Assembly (NCBI RefSeq): GCF_014199685.1
Contig: NZ_JACHNZ010000018.1
Span: 1 to 64,000, forward strand
Length of the DNA stretch: 64,000 nt
Source: Sphingosinicella soli
GTDB lineage: Bacteria; Pseudomonadota; Alphaproteobacteria; Sphingomonadales; Sphingomonadaceae
Direction of reading: 5' to 3'
Positions within the stretch are counted from its first letter, which is position 1. The number at the start of each line of letters is the position of its first letter. The notes under the pieces were generated by a model, which was not told where the DNA came from, made no database searches, and saw nothing but the letters and a program-made list of their open reading frames with translations. Below, in pieces: positions 18,098 to 26,515 of this stretch. The position numbers and the translations under genes are program-made.

Positions 18098-18533
18098 TGA
18101 TGGCCTCCTGTTCGTTACGCCGTGAAAGATTGGAGCGCATGCGGCTCAGATAGTCCGCGAATGCGGCCTGCTCCTCTGCGGAGAAGCCTTCCAGCGCGTC
18201 TTCGATCAACCGGTCGGCCAGTGGCAGCAGTTCCTCCAGCAATGTCTGGGAACGGGGCGTCAGAAACAGGCACCACGCGCGGCGATCCTGCGGGTTGGCG
18301 CGGCGTTCCACAAAGCCTGCCTCCTGCAGCCGGTCGACCATGCGGCCGACGGTGATCGCCTCGACTTCGAGCCGTTCAGCGAGGTCGCCCTGGTTGATGC
18401 CTTCGCACCGTTTCAGGATGGTGAGCACACGCCACTGCGGGCGGGTGATGCTCATCGGGCGCACGCGCGCGTCGAATTCGCGCCGCAGAAGGCGGGCGCT
18501 GTCCGTAAGGAGAAAGCCGAGGGGTTCGCTCAT
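18090..18533 (-). CDS. MarR-family transcriptional regulator of the emr operon
   Basis: The 147-residue winged-helix protein has the MarR core: ITRPQWRVLTILKRCEGINQGDLAERL, VGRMVDRLQEAGFVERR and the wing DRRAWCLFLT. Such proteins repress adjacent efflux genes until a phenolic or drug ligand binds. The start MSEPLGF is chosen because the frame upstream would run into the start of the divergent gene. As the first gene of marR-emrA-emrB it most likely controls its own operon through the AT-rich divergent region. Confidence 0.9.
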   Translation of the reverse strand: MSEPLGFLLTDSARLLRREFDARVRPMSITRPQWRVLTILKRCEGINQGDLAERLEVEAITVGRMVDRLQEAGFVERRANPQDRRAWCLFLTPRSQTLLEELLPLADRLIEDALEGFSAEEQAAFADYLSRMRSNLSRRNEQEAING

Positions 18534-18540
18534 AAGCGTA

Positions 18541-18568
18541 CACATAATAGCCATGCTTACTATATGCA
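18541..18568. promoter_or_regulatory. AT-rich divergent promoter/operator candidate for marR-emrAB
   Basis: In the 79-bp gap between marR and the divergent isomerase gene, an AT-rich stretch stands out in otherwise GC-rich DNA. It contains an imperfect dyad at 18545-18562 (TAATAGCCATGCTTACTA, 6 of 9 pairs matching). This is the size expected for a MarR site and it contains -10-like hexamers. The evidence is weak. Confidence 0.35.
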
Positions 18569-18612
18569 ATGACAGGATGGCGCGCGGTGGCGGGTGGTGT
18601 AGTTTGTCGCAC

Positions 18613-19263
18613 ATGCCGACACTTTCCGCCGACGTCTTCTGGTCGTTCCGTTCGCCCTATTCGTATCTGGCGACGCGCCGCTACCGCGCGTTGACGCAGG
18701 AATACGACCTCACCATCACGCTGCGCCCGGTCTATCCGCTCGCGATCCGCCGGCCGGATTTCTTCGAAACGAACCACCCGAACTGGCTGGGCTACACGAT
18801 GCGGGATTTCGTGCGCGTGGCGCAGTACCTCGGCATCCCCGTCGCGCCGCCACGGCCGGACCCGATCGCGCAGAACATGCTCACGCGCCAGATCGCCGCC
18901 GATCAGCCCTACATCTTCCGCCTGACGCGGCTGGGGCAGGCGGCGGCGCGGCGCGGCGCGGGGCTCGCATTCGCCGACGAGGTGTCGCGGCTCATCTGGG
19001 GCGGCACGGAAAACTGGCACGAAGGCGACCATCTGGCCGGGGCTGCAGCGCGCGCCGGGCTCGATTTCGCGCAGATCGAGGCCGAGGCTGCGACCGATGC
19101 CGAAGCGCTCGACGCCGAGATCGCCGCCAATCAGCAGGCCTTGGAAAAGGCCGGGCACTGGGGCGTGCCGACGCTGGTGTTCGACGGGGAACCGTTCTTC
19201 GGTCAGGATCGTATCGACCTCGCCGTCTGGCGCATGAAGCAGGCGGGGCTGGAATCGCGATGA
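18613..19263 (+). CDS. DsbA-fold oxidoreductase, 2-hydroxychromene-2-carboxylate isomerase family
   Basis: The 216-residue protein has the kappa-class GST/HCCA isomerase fold: FWSFRSPYSYLATRRY at residues 9-24 with serine where DsbA has CxxC, and WGVPTLVFDGEPFFGQDR with the cis-proline near the end. HCCA isomerases act on naphthalene-type ring-cleavage products with glutathione, but many homologues have no known substrate. It overlaps the next gene (ATGA) and is divergent from marR. The neighbouring GFA protein, also glutathione-linked by family, makes a glutathione-dependent role plausible. Confidence 0.82.
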   Translation: MPTLSADVFWSFRSPYSYLATRRYRALTQEYDLTITLRPVYPLAIRRPDFFETNHPNWLGYTMRDFVRVAQYLGIPVAPPRPDPIAQNMLTRQIAADQPYIFRLTRLGQAAARRGAGLAFADEVSRLIWGGTENWHEGDHLAGAAARAGLDFAQIEAEAATDAEALDAEIAANQQALEKAGHWGVPTLVFDGEPFFGQDRIDLAVWRMKQAGLESR

Positions 19264-19700
19264 CCAAGGTGACCGGCGGCTGCCAGTGCGGCCGCATCCG
19301 CTATGAGGCGGAGATCGAAAACTACGAGGCCTATCTCTGCCATTGCCGCTACTGCCAGCGCGCGACGGGGGGCGTTTCGATCGCGTTCAAGAACGTGGCG
19401 AAGGCGGCGGTGCGCTGGAGCCGGGAGCCGGACTGGTATGCGTCCTCGCCGATCGCGAAGCGGCCGTTTTGCGCGCACTGCGGCACACCGCTCGGCTTCG
19501 CGTTCCCGGACGGCGAAAACATGGACCTCACCGTGGGTTCGTTCGACGACCCCGCGCCGTTTTTTCCGACCTCCAATTTCGGCATCGAGAGCCGCCATGA
19601 TGCGTGGAGCGACACGTCCGCTCTTCCCGGCGCGCGCGCCGATGCGTACGAGGCGCTGAACAGAAGGTGGAAGGAAGCGGGTGTCTCTCCAGACGCGTGA
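19260..19700 (+). CDS. GFA-family (glutathione-dependent formaldehyde-activating-like) zinc protein
   Basis: The 146-residue protein has the GFA zinc-binding pattern: GGCQCGRIRYEAE near the start, CHCRYCQRATGG around 27-38 and FCAHCGTPLGF around 70-80. Proteins of this fold were first described as speeding the addition of glutathione to formaldehyde; most members are uncharacterised. The ATG overlaps the stop of the preceding isomerase, and the 3' end overlaps the hydrolase gene by 20 bases, so the three are co-transcribed. Confidence 0.88.
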   Translation: MTKVTGGCQCGRIRYEAEIENYEAYLCHCRYCQRATGGVSIAFKNVAKAAVRWSREPDWYASSPIAKRPFCAHCGTPLGFAFPDGENMDLTVGSFDDPAPFFPTSNFGIESRHDAWSDTSALPGARADAYEALNRRWKEAGVSPDA

Positions 19701-20445
19701 CAGGGATTTCGAAGCGCCCGACGGCGCGCGCATCGCATGGACGGAAGCCGGGCCTGAAGACGGACGCCCGCTCGTGCTGCTCCACGGCCTGTTCTCGAAC
19801 GCCCACATCAACTGGGTGAAGTTCGGCACGGCGGCGCGGATCGCCGAAGCGGGCCTGCGCCTCATCATGCCGGATTTTCGCGCGCACGGGAAAAGCGCCG
19901 GGCCGACGGATGCGGCATCCTATCCGCCCGATGTGCTGGCGGGCGACGTGCTTGCGCTGATCGATCATCTGGGCCTTACCGACTATGATCTCGGCGGCTA
20001 TTCGCTCGGCGGGCGGCAGACGCTGCGCGCGGTGATCCGGGGGGCAACGCCGCGCCGCATCGCCGTGATCGGCATGGGGCTCGGCGCGGTCGTGAAGGTC
20101 GCGCCCAGCACGAACTGGTTCATCGACACGGTTCGCAACGCCGATGCGCACGCGCGCGGCAGCGATGCGTATTTCGCGATCCAGTTCATGCGGACCAATG
20201 CGATCGATCCGCAGGCCGCGATCCATCTGCTGAACGCGCAGGTCGATTCCGCGCGCGCGGACATCGCGGCGATCACGCTGCCCGCGCTCGTGCTGTGCGG
20301 CGCGGAGGATCATTACAACGCAGAGGCGCACGCGCTCTCCGAAGTGCTGCCGAACGCGACGTGGCAGGAAATTCCGGGCACGCACATGTCGAGCGTCACG
20401 CGCCCCGAACTCGGTTCGTCGCTGGCCGCGTTCTTCACCGCTTGA
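19681..20445 (+). CDS. Alpha/beta-fold hydrolase
   Basis: The 254-residue protein has the canonical fold: LVLLHGLFSN (oxyanion loop), nucleophile elbow GGYSLGG with the serine near residue 107, acidic residue in LCGAEDHYN and the catalytic histidine in PGTHMSS near the C-terminus. It is cytoplasmic, with no signal peptide. The substrate is unknown; esterase, lactonase or haloperoxidase-like roles are all possible. The start is a GTG inside the GFA gene, chosen for the best N-terminal agreement. Confidence 0.85.
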   Translation: MSLQTRDRDFEAPDGARIAWTEAGPEDGRPLVLLHGLFSNAHINWVKFGTAARIAEAGLRLIMPDFRAHGKSAGPTDAASYPPDVLAGDVLALIDHLGLTDYDLGGYSLGGRQTLRAVIRGATPRRIAVIGMGLGAVVKVAPSTNWFIDTVRNADAHARGSDAYFAIQFMRTNAIDPQAAIHLLNAQVDSARADIAAITLPALVLCGAEDHYNAEAHALSEVLPNATWQEIPGTHMSSVTRPELGSSLAAFFTA

Positions 20446-20501
20446 CGCTCTGCCGCGCGGTTCTACCCTGATCCGATAACGGTTCAGGGGAGAGTCCGAC
20501 C

Positions 20502-22301
20502 ATGAAAAGCCTGACATCCGCGCTTGCGCTTGCCGCGATGCTGCTCGCGACCGGCGCGTCGCCCGCGCCGACGGCATCTGACGCCGAAACCTTCGTCGCG
20601 AAGGCCGAACAGGAGCTGGAAGAACTCGTCATCTTCGCCGCGCGCGCCGCGTGGGTGAACGCGACCTATATCACCGACGACACCGACATTCTCGCCGCGC
20701 GCACCGGCGCCGCCTATACCGAGGCGGCAGTGCGCTACGCGTCTGAAGCCGCGAAATATGCGTCGCTGCCCGGTCTTTCTTCCAGCACGAAGCGCAAGCT
20801 CGACATGCTGCGGCAGGGCCTGGTCGCCCCTGCGCCGAACACGCCGGGCGCGGCGGACAGGCTTGCGACGCTGCTCACCGGGCTGCAATCGGCCTACGGC
20901 AAGGGCAAGGGCACCTGGAAAGGCGAGGTGAAGAGCGGCAACGACCTTGAAGCGCTGATGGGCACCGAGCGCGATCCCGAAGTGCTGAAGGAAATGTGGG
21001 TGTCCTGGCACAAGGTCGGCGTACCGATGCGCAGCGACTATACGCAGTTCGTCGGCATCTCGAACGCGGGCTCGAGGGAACTGGGCTACGCCGATACCGG
21101 GGCGCAGTGGCGCGCGGGCTACGACATGGACCCCGATGCGTTCGCGAACCTCACCGACGATAGCTGGAAACAGGTGAAGCCGCTTTACGATCAGCTGCAC
21201 TGCTACACGCGCACGAAGCTCAACGAAAAATACGGCGACGCCGTGCAGCCGAAGACCGGCCCGATCCGCGCCGACCTGCTTGGCAACATGTGGGCGCAGG
21301 CGTGGGGGAACATCTACGACATCGTCGCGCCGCAGGGGGCGGGCGATGTCGGCTATGATCTGACCGCGCTGCTTGTTTCAAAGGGCAACACGCCCGAGAC
21401 GATCGTGAAGACGGGCGAGGCGTTCTTCTCCTCGCTCGGCTTCGCGCCGCTGCCGCAGACGTTCTGGGACCGCTCGATGATAACGGCCCCCCGCGACCGC
21501 GAGGTGGTCTGTCACGCAAGCGCCTGGAACATCGACAACAAGGACGACGTCCGCATCAAAATGTGCACCAAGGTGAACGGCGACGACTTCGTCACCGTCC
21601 ACCACGAACTCGGGCATAATTATTACCAGCGCGCCTACAACCAGCAGCCCTATCTTTACATGAACAGCGCGAACGACGGCTTCCACGAGGCGGTCGGCGA
21701 TTTCGTCGCACTCTCGGTCACGCCCGACTACTTGGTAAAGATCGGCCTGCTCGACGCCAAAGCGGTCCCGAGCGCGGACAAGGACATCGGCCTGCTGCTC
21801 AAGCAGGCGCTCGACAAGGTGGCGTTCCTGCCTTTCGGGCTCCTTGTCGACAAGTGGCGCTGGGGCGTTTTCTCCGGGCAGATCACCCCGAACACCTACA
21901 ACGCGGCGTGGAACGACCTGCGCCTCCAGTATCAGGGCATCGTGCCGCCGGTGCCGCGCAGCGAGGCGGATTTCGATCCGGGCGCCAAGTTCCACGTTCC
22001 CGGCAACACGCCCTACACACGCTATTTCCTCGCGCGCCTTCTGCAGTTCCAGTTCCATCAGGCGGCGTGCAAGCAGGCGGGCTGGAAGGGGCCGCTGCAC
22101 CGCTGCTCCATCTACGGCGACAAGAAGGTCGGCGAAAATCTGAACGCCATGCTGGCGATGGGCGCGTCCAAGCCATGGCCCGATGCGCTGGAGGCGTTCA
22201 CGGGCTCGCGGCAAATGGACGGCAAGGCGATGATCTCCTATTTCCAACCGCTGATGACGTGGCTCGAAACGCAGAACAAGGGCAAGACCTGCGGCTGGTG
22301 A
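20502..22301 (+). CDS. Peptidase M2 family dipeptidyl carboxypeptidase (ACE-like), exported
   Basis: The 599-residue protein has a signal peptide (MKSLTSALALAAMLLATGAS) and the M2 zinc site H368-E-L-G-H372 in VHHELGHNYY. The third ligand lies in FHEAVGDFVALS about 24 residues on, and FRSGxxP-like substrate-site segments follow. M2 enzymes, the family of angiotensin-converting enzyme, release C-terminal dipeptides. Here it presumably acts on periplasmic or environmental peptides. It is monocistronic, with AGGGGAGAG before the ATG. Length and motif spacing fit bacterial ACE homologues. Confidence 0.93.
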   Translation: MKSLTSALALAAMLLATGASPAPTASDAETFVAKAEQELEELVIFAARAAWVNATYITDDTDILAARTGAAYTEAAVRYASEAAKYASLPGLSSSTKRKLDMLRQGLVAPAPNTPGAADRLATLLTGLQSAYGKGKGTWKGEVKSGNDLEALMGTERDPEVLKEMWVSWHKVGVPMRSDYTQFVGISNAGSRELGYADTGAQWRAGYDMDPDAFANLTDDSWKQVKPLYDQLHCYTRTKLNEKYGDAVQPKTGPIRADLLGNMWAQAWGNIYDIVAPQGAGDVGYDLTALLVSKGNTPETIVKTGEAFFSSLGFAPLPQTFWDRSMITAPRDREVVCHASAWNIDNKDDVRIKMCTKVNGDDFVTVHHELGHNYYQRAYNQQPYLYMNSANDGFHEAVGDFVALSVTPDYLVKIGLLDAKAVPSADKDIGLLLKQALDKVAFLPFGLLVDKWRWGVFSGQITPNTYNAAWNDLRLQYQGIVPPVPRSEADFDPGAKFHVPGNTPYTRYFLARLLQFQFHQAACKQAGWKGPLHRCSIYGDKKVGENLNAMLAMGASKPWPDALEAFTGSRQMDGKAMISYFQPLMTWLETQNKGKTCGW

Positions 22302-22334
22302 GGTTTCCCGCGACCTGTAGGGCGCAGCTCTCCC

Positions 22335-22658
22335 TTACGCTTCGACTGCTTGTTTGAAGCGTGCGAGCCGGGCGGTTGCCGCTGCGGCGTGAGGCCCGAT
22401 CCAGCGATCGTGAATGTCCTGGATTGGTATGGCGTTCAGATGGTTCCAGCGCTCTCGCCCGCGGCGTTCGGCGATGATGAGGTCGGCCTCTTCCAGAACC
22501 TTCAAATGCTGCATCACCGTGCAGCGGTCGAGATCGGGGAAATGTCCGCATAGCACGCCCGTTGTCAGCGGCTGGTCCTTCAGGTCATCGAGAATCTGGC
22601 GACGAACCGAAGACGCCAGCGCCTTGAAAATCAGGTCGTGCTTTTCGTGAATTGACAT
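22335..22658 (-). CDS. ArsR-family transcriptional regulator
   Basis: The 107-residue winged-helix protein has the ArsR core: IFKALASSVRRQILDDLK, then LTTGVLCGHFPDLDRCTVMQHLKVLEEADLI as recognition helix and IAERRGRERWNHLN as wing. No cysteine metal-binding box is seen in the helix, so it is likely of the non-metal type often paired with SRPBCC/AHSA1 proteins. It is divergent from such a gene, and its start codon lies within a perfect 20-bp palindrome, suggesting autoregulation. Confidence 0.9.
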   Translation of the reverse strand: MSIHEKHDLIFKALASSVRRQILDDLKDQPLTTGVLCGHFPDLDRCTVMQHLKVLEEADLIIAERRGRERWNHLNAIPIQDIHDRWIGPHAAAATARLARFKQAVEA

Positions 22659-22676
22659 GTTATAAATTTATAACAT
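22657..22676. promoter_or_regulatory. Perfect 20-bp palindrome, operator for ArsR/SRPBCC divergent pair
   Basis: ATGTTATAAATTTATAACAT is fully self-complementary and AT-only in its core within a GC-rich genome. It overlaps the first two bases of the arsR start codon and lies 30 bp before the SRPBCC ATG. ArsR-family dimers bind such sites, and binding here would block arsR and the divergent gene together. Confidence 0.8.
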
Positions 22677-22706
22677 ATTTGGGCGCCATTCAACAGGAGA
22701 CTGTCA

Positions 22707-23189
22707 ATGGATCTGAAGTTCAGGGTGGCGGCGCGAATCGCGAAGCCGGTTCACGATGTGTTCGAAGCGGTGGTCGATCCAGCGCAACTTTCGGAATATT
22801 TCACCACAGGCGGTGCGAAGGGGCGTCTCGAGACAGGCGCCACGGTGACCTGGGATTTTCACGATTTCCCCGGCGCCTTTCCTGTCCACGTCATCGAAGT
22901 TGTGCCCGATACGCGCGTCGTTCTGGAATGGCAGGCAACCGAGGGGGAGGCGCCGAACGTTGACGGCGGCGCGATCGCCGAGGTCGATTACCGAACGCGC
23001 GTGACGATGAGTTTCCAGGCGCTCGACGATGGACGCACGCTTGTCGAAATCGCCGAAGAAGGCTGGCGCGAAAATCAGGGCGCACTCAGCGCCAGCTACG
23101 GCAACTGCCAGGGTTGGTCGCAGATGCTCTGCGCGCTCAAGATATGGATCGAGCACGGCATCAATCTGCGCGCGGACATGTATCGGTAA
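22707..23189 (+). CDS. SRPBCC-domain (AHSA1/CalC-like) protein
   Basis: The 160-residue protein follows the START/Bet v1-like pattern: RVAARIAKPVHDVFEAVVDPAQLSEYFTT at the N-terminus, TVTWDFHDFPG in the middle, TRVTMSFQ and the C-terminal GWSQMLCALKIWIEHG helix. The fold forms a hydrophobic cavity for lipids or polyketides; the specific ligand is unknown. Pairing with a divergent ArsR regulator is a frequent arrangement. A CAGGAGA site precedes the ATG. Confidence 0.88.
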   Translation: MDLKFRVAARIAKPVHDVFEAVVDPAQLSEYFTTGGAKGRLETGATVTWDFHDFPGAFPVHVIEVVPDTRVVLEWQATEGEAPNVDGGAIAEVDYRTRVTMSFQALDDGRTLVEIAEEGWRENQGALSASYGNCQGWSQMLCALKIWIEHGINLRADMYR

Positions 23190-23209
23190 GGCTGGACTCC
23201 GTACGGACT

Positions 23210-24649
23210 TTACCGAAACGCCGGTTCGTCGAAGGCGCGCAGCTTGCGGCTGTGGAGGCGTGAGCCTGCGGCGCGGAGCTGGTCGCAGGCGGCGATGCCG
23301 ATGCGGATGTGCTCGCGGATGGCGCGCTCGTAGAAGCGGTTCGCCTGTCCCGGCAGCTTCAGCTCGCCGTGCAGCGGCTTGTCGGACACGCAGAGCAGCG
23401 TGCCGTAGGGCACGCGGAAGCGGTAGCCCTGCGCCGCGATGGTCGCCGATTCCATGTCGATCGCGACCGCGCGCGACTGCGAGAAGCGCAGCGCGGAGAG
23501 TGAATAGCGCAGCTCCCAGTTGCGGTCGTCGGTGGTGACGACGGTACCGGTGCGCAGGCGCCGTTTCAGCGCGTCGGCGCTTTCGCCGGTAACGTCGAGC
23601 GCCGCCTGCTGGAGCGCCTGCTGCACCTCCGCGATGGCGGGGATGGGGATTTCGGGCGGCAGCACGGCATCGAGCACATGATCGTCGCGGAGATAGGCGT
23701 GCGCGAGCACATAGTCGCCGATCGTCTGCGTTGGGCGCAGGCCGCCGCAGTGGCCGATCATCAGCCACGCCTCGGGGCGCAGCACGGCGAGATGATCGGT
23801 GATCGTCTTGGCGTTCGACGGGCCGACGCCGATGTTGACGAGGCTGATGCCGGTGCCGTCCTCGGTCATCAGGTGCCACGCGGGCATCTGGTGGCGACGC
23901 CATGCGGCGTCCGAGGCCATGCGTTCCGGGTCGGCGTCGCCTGCTGTCATCACCACGCCGCCCGCGCCTGACAGTGCAATATAGCGGCTGTCGCCCTTCA
24001 ATTGCTCGCACGCCCAGCGCACGAACTCGTCGACGTAGCGGTGATAATTGGTGAACAGCACGTAACGCTGAACGTGCTCGGGCGGCGTGCCCGTGTAGTG
24101 GCGGAGCCGCGCGAGACTGAAATCGGTGCGCAGCGCATCGAACAGCGCAAGCGGCCGCGCCGGGCTGAGCGCCGGGTTCCAGAGACCGTCCGCCACCTCG
24201 TCGCCGATGTGCGCAAGCTCGGTGGCCGGGAACCAGCGCGCCAGCTCCTCGGCGCGCACCTCGCCGAGTTCGAGCCCGCCGGTGTCGAGCACATACGGGA
24301 ACGGAATTTCCTGATGGCCGGGCGCGGCGTCGAACGTCACGCCGTAGTCACGCGCGAGAAGGCTGATCTGTTCGACGAGATAGTCGCGGAACAGCGCGGG
24401 GCGTGTGATGCTGGTGGCGTAGGTGCCCGGCGCGGTGAGCCGCCCCCAGGCCTGGGATGCCGGGCGGGCGGCGCGCTCCCCGCTGTAGCTGAGGCGCAGC
24501 TCCGGATAGGCGAAGGCGCCCGCCCCGCGTGCCGCCGGGTCCGGGCGCGTGCCGTCTGCGATATAGGCTTGCAGGGCCGTCCGCAGCCGTTCGCGCGACG
24601 CCTCGTAGAGACGATCGAGGTCCGCGACGACGGCTGCGGCGTCCTGCAT
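23210..24649 (-). CDS. amn: AMP nucleosidase
   Basis: Amn hydrolyses AMP to adenine and ribose 5-phosphate and so affects adenylate pools. The 479-residue protein has the AMP-nucleosidase N-terminal domain (residues 1-170, with SITRPALFRDYLVEQISLL) and a purine-nucleoside-phosphorylase-like C-terminal domain with VNIGVGPSNAKTITDHLAVLRP, MIGHCGGLR and DMESATIAAQGYRFRVPYGTLLCVSDKPLHGE. The ATG at 24649 matches the family N-terminus; the frame is open further upstream into the peroxiredoxin gene. It starts 5 bases after the peroxiredoxin stop, so the two form one transcript. Confidence 0.94.
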   Translation of the reverse strand: MQDAAAVVADLDRLYEASRERLRTALQAYIADGTRPDPAARGAGAFAYPELRLSYSGERAARPASQAWGRLTAPGTYATSITRPALFRDYLVEQISLLARDYGVTFDAAPGHQEIPFPYVLDTGGLELGEVRAEELARWFPATELAHIGDEVADGLWNPALSPARPLALFDALRTDFSLARLRHYTGTPPEHVQRYVLFTNYHRYVDEFVRWACEQLKGDSRYIALSGAGGVVMTAGDADPERMASDAAWRRHQMPAWHLMTEDGTGISLVNIGVGPSNAKTITDHLAVLRPEAWLMIGHCGGLRPTQTIGDYVLAHAYLRDDHVLDAVLPPEIPIPAIAEVQQALQQAALDVTGESADALKRRLRTGTVVTTDDRNWELRYSLSALRFSQSRAVAIDMESATIAAQGYRFRVPYGTLLCVSDKPLHGELKLPGQANRFYERAIREHIRIGIAACDQLRAAGSRLHSRKLRAFDEPAFR

Positions 24650-24654
24650 TCGTG

Positions 24655-25140
24655 TCAGGCGAGCTGGCTCAGCAGATGCTCGGCGCTCGAAACGCGGAAG
24701 GCGCCCGGCTCTTCGATGTTGAGTTCGCTGACGACGCCGTCCTTCACCAGCACCGAGAAACGCTGGCCGCGCTTGCCCATGCCGAACTTGGACGCATCCA
24801 TCGTGAGGCCGAGGGCTTCCGAAAAGCTGCCGTTGCCGTCGGCGAGCATCGTCACCTTGCCGTCGGCGCCCGCGCCTTTGCCCCATGCGCCCATCACGAA
24901 CGCGTCGTTCACGGCGAGGCAGGCGATTTCGTCAACGCCTTTCGCTTTCAGATCGTCGGCGCTTTCGATGAAGCCCGGCAGGTGCTTGGCCGAGCAGGTC
25001 GGCGTGAATGCGCCGGGCACGGAGAACAGCGCGACGCTGCGACCGGCGAAGTATTCGTCCGTGTGAACCGGCTCGGGGCCGTTTTCCGTCATCGTCATCA
25101 GCGTTGCGCTCGGGATCTTGTCGCCTACCGAAATCGTCAT
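24655..25140 (-). CDS. Peroxiredoxin (Prx5/AhpE-like, hybrid type)
   Basis: The 161-residue thioredoxin-fold peroxidase has the active site VPGAFTPTCS with peroxidatic Cys49, and MLADGNGSFSEALGLTMD followed by KFGMGKRGQRFSVLVKDG, typical of the Prx5 subfamily. It reduces hydroperoxides using glutathione/glutaredoxin or thioredoxin. The ATG is preceded by AAGGAGCAAG. It is the first gene of the prx-amn unit. Confidence 0.95.
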   Translation of the reverse strand: MTISVGDKIPSATLMTMTENGPEPVHTDEYFAGRSVALFSVPGAFTPTCSAKHLPGFIESADDLKAKGVDEIACLAVNDAFVMGAWGKGAGADGKVTMLADGNGSFSEALGLTMDASKFGMGKRGQRFSVLVKDGVVSELNIEEPGAFRVSSAEHLLSQLA

Positions 25141-25249
25141 GTGTCTTGCTCCTTGGACGGGTGAAATCCGGACGCGCTTGGTAGCCGGTCCCCCGCCGAT
25201 CGCCAAGCGTCCGTTGGCATAAGGTCGCAGGATTGCCTATAGTTCCCCG

Positions 25250-25810
25250 ATGGACGTTGCGCCCTATCTTTCGGGACAGCTTTTGCTGTCCATGCCCGGC
25301 ATGGCCGATCCGCGATTCGAACGCGTGGTGATCGCGATGTGCGTTCACGATGCCGAGTCGGCGCTCGGGCTTGCGGTCAACAAGATTCGCGACGACATCG
25401 ATGTGCGCGGTCTGCTCGAACAGCTCGATGTCGATCCCGGTGTTGCGCCTGCCGTGCCGGTGTTCGATGGCGGCCCGGTCGAGCCCGGCAGGGGCTTTGT
25501 GCTGCACAGCCCGGAATACGAAGGGCAATCGACGCTCTCGGTGGGCGGGCGCTGGGCGCTGACCGCGACGCTGGATATCCTGCGCGACATCGCCGCCGGA
25601 AAGGGGCCGCAGCGCTGGCTGATTGCGCTGGGCTACGCGGGATGGGGCCCGGGTCAGCTCGACGATGAAATGACGCGCCACGGCTGGTTCGCGGCACCGG
25701 GAAACGCCGGATTGCTGTTCGACGCGCCGATCGACAGCAGGTGGACCTCCGCCTTCGCCGGCGCGGGCATCGACGTCGGCCTGCTCAGCGCCAGCGCCGG
25801 GCACGCATAG
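25250..25810 (+). CDS. YqgE/AlgH family protein (DUF179)
   Basis: The 186-residue protein shows the YqgE pattern: SGQLLLSMPGMADPRFERVVIAMC, GLAVNK, VFDGGPVEPGRGFVLHS, WLIALGYAGWGPGQLDDEM and the APIDSRW end. YqgE is a widespread protein of uncertain molecular role (AlgH was tied to alginate regulation in Pseudomonas). It stands alone between the divergent prx-amn unit and the next gene. Confidence 0.93.
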   Translation: MDVAPYLSGQLLLSMPGMADPRFERVVIAMCVHDAESALGLAVNKIRDDIDVRGLLEQLDVDPGVAPAVPVFDGGPVEPGRGFVLHSPEYEGQSTLSVGGRWALTATLDILRDIAAGKGPQRWLIALGYAGWGPGQLDDEMTRHGWFAAPGNAGLLFDAPIDSRWTSAFAGAGIDVGLLSASAGHA

Positions 25811-25930
25811 ACATTCGCACTTAATTGTTCGGCAACCGTTCCGTTTAAGCCCTGGTTTACGCGCGAGTCGCACTTTCGGTTTGCCGCCGGAGCAGGGGTG
25901 ATCCTCCGGCGTGTCAGCCGGGGTCATAAC

Positions 25931-26395
25931 ATGAAGACAAACTCGAAAATGGTGGTCTGCGGTGCGGCCGCGCTGCTGTCCGTGTCGCTTGCGGCGCCCG
26001 CCGCCGCGCAAAACTGCTGGAACGGCGCGGCGGTGAAGGCCGCCAAGGTTCGCGACATGCAGACGCTGCTGATGGTGGGCGCTCTGCAATGCCGTTCGAC
26101 GGCCCACGATGTGCTCGGGCACTACAACCGTTTTGTGAAGACGCACCGCGCGGCGATCTCCGCGCACAACGACATCCTGAAAACGCACTTTGTCCGCGCC
26201 GGCAAGGCGCGGGACTACGACCGCTTCGCGACAGCGATGGCAAACGGCCATTCGGCAGGCGCGGGGAATCCCGCGTTCTGCAAGGAAACCGCCGCGCTTG
26301 CCGAACAGGTCGCGGGTCTCAGCCGCAGCGAGGTCGAGGCGATCGCCGACAGGATGTTCACTGCGCCCAAAGGCGTTGGCCGCACCTGCTCCTGA
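25931..26395 (+). CDS. Secreted hypothetical protein
   Basis: I do not recognise the family. The 154-residue product has a clear signal peptide (MVVCGAAALLSVSLAAPAAAQ, cut after AAAQ or AAA) and a mainly helical mature domain of about 125 residues. This contains four cysteines (NCWNG, LQCRS, FCKET, RTCS), suggesting disulfides in the periplasm. AKVRDMQTLLMVGALQCR near the mature N-terminus and HDVLGHYNRFVKTHRAAI are the most conserved-looking segments. It is followed by a terminator, so it is monocistronic. Confidence 0.75.
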   Translation: MKTNSKMVVCGAAALLSVSLAAPAAAQNCWNGAAVKAAKVRDMQTLLMVGALQCRSTAHDVLGHYNRFVKTHRAAISAHNDILKTHFVRAGKARDYDRFATAMANGHSAGAGNPAFCKETAALAEQVAGLSRSEVEAIADRMFTAPKGVGRTCS

Positions 26396-26472
26396 CAGGG
26401 CGTGCCGGCAGATTCCCAGTCCGTTGCCGCTGTTTTCCTCCCCTTTTGCGGCGGCGGCGGACATCCTCCAGA

Positions 26473-26508
26473 GGCCGCGCGATGCCTTGTGCTCGCGCGG
26501 CCCTTTTC
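26473..26508 (+). terminator. Terminator after secreted hypothetical protein
   Basis: A 10-bp perfect stem (GGCCGCGCGA at 26473-26482 with 26493-26502) and a 10-base loop are followed by CTTTTCTTT. It separates the hypothetical gene from ahcY. Confidence 0.75.
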
Positions 26509-26515
26509 TTTCCGG

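Noticed and set aside
18534-18614. Longer MarR start at 18614
   Set aside because: It would overlap the start codon of the divergent gene and remove the intergenic promoter; MSEPLGF fits the family better.
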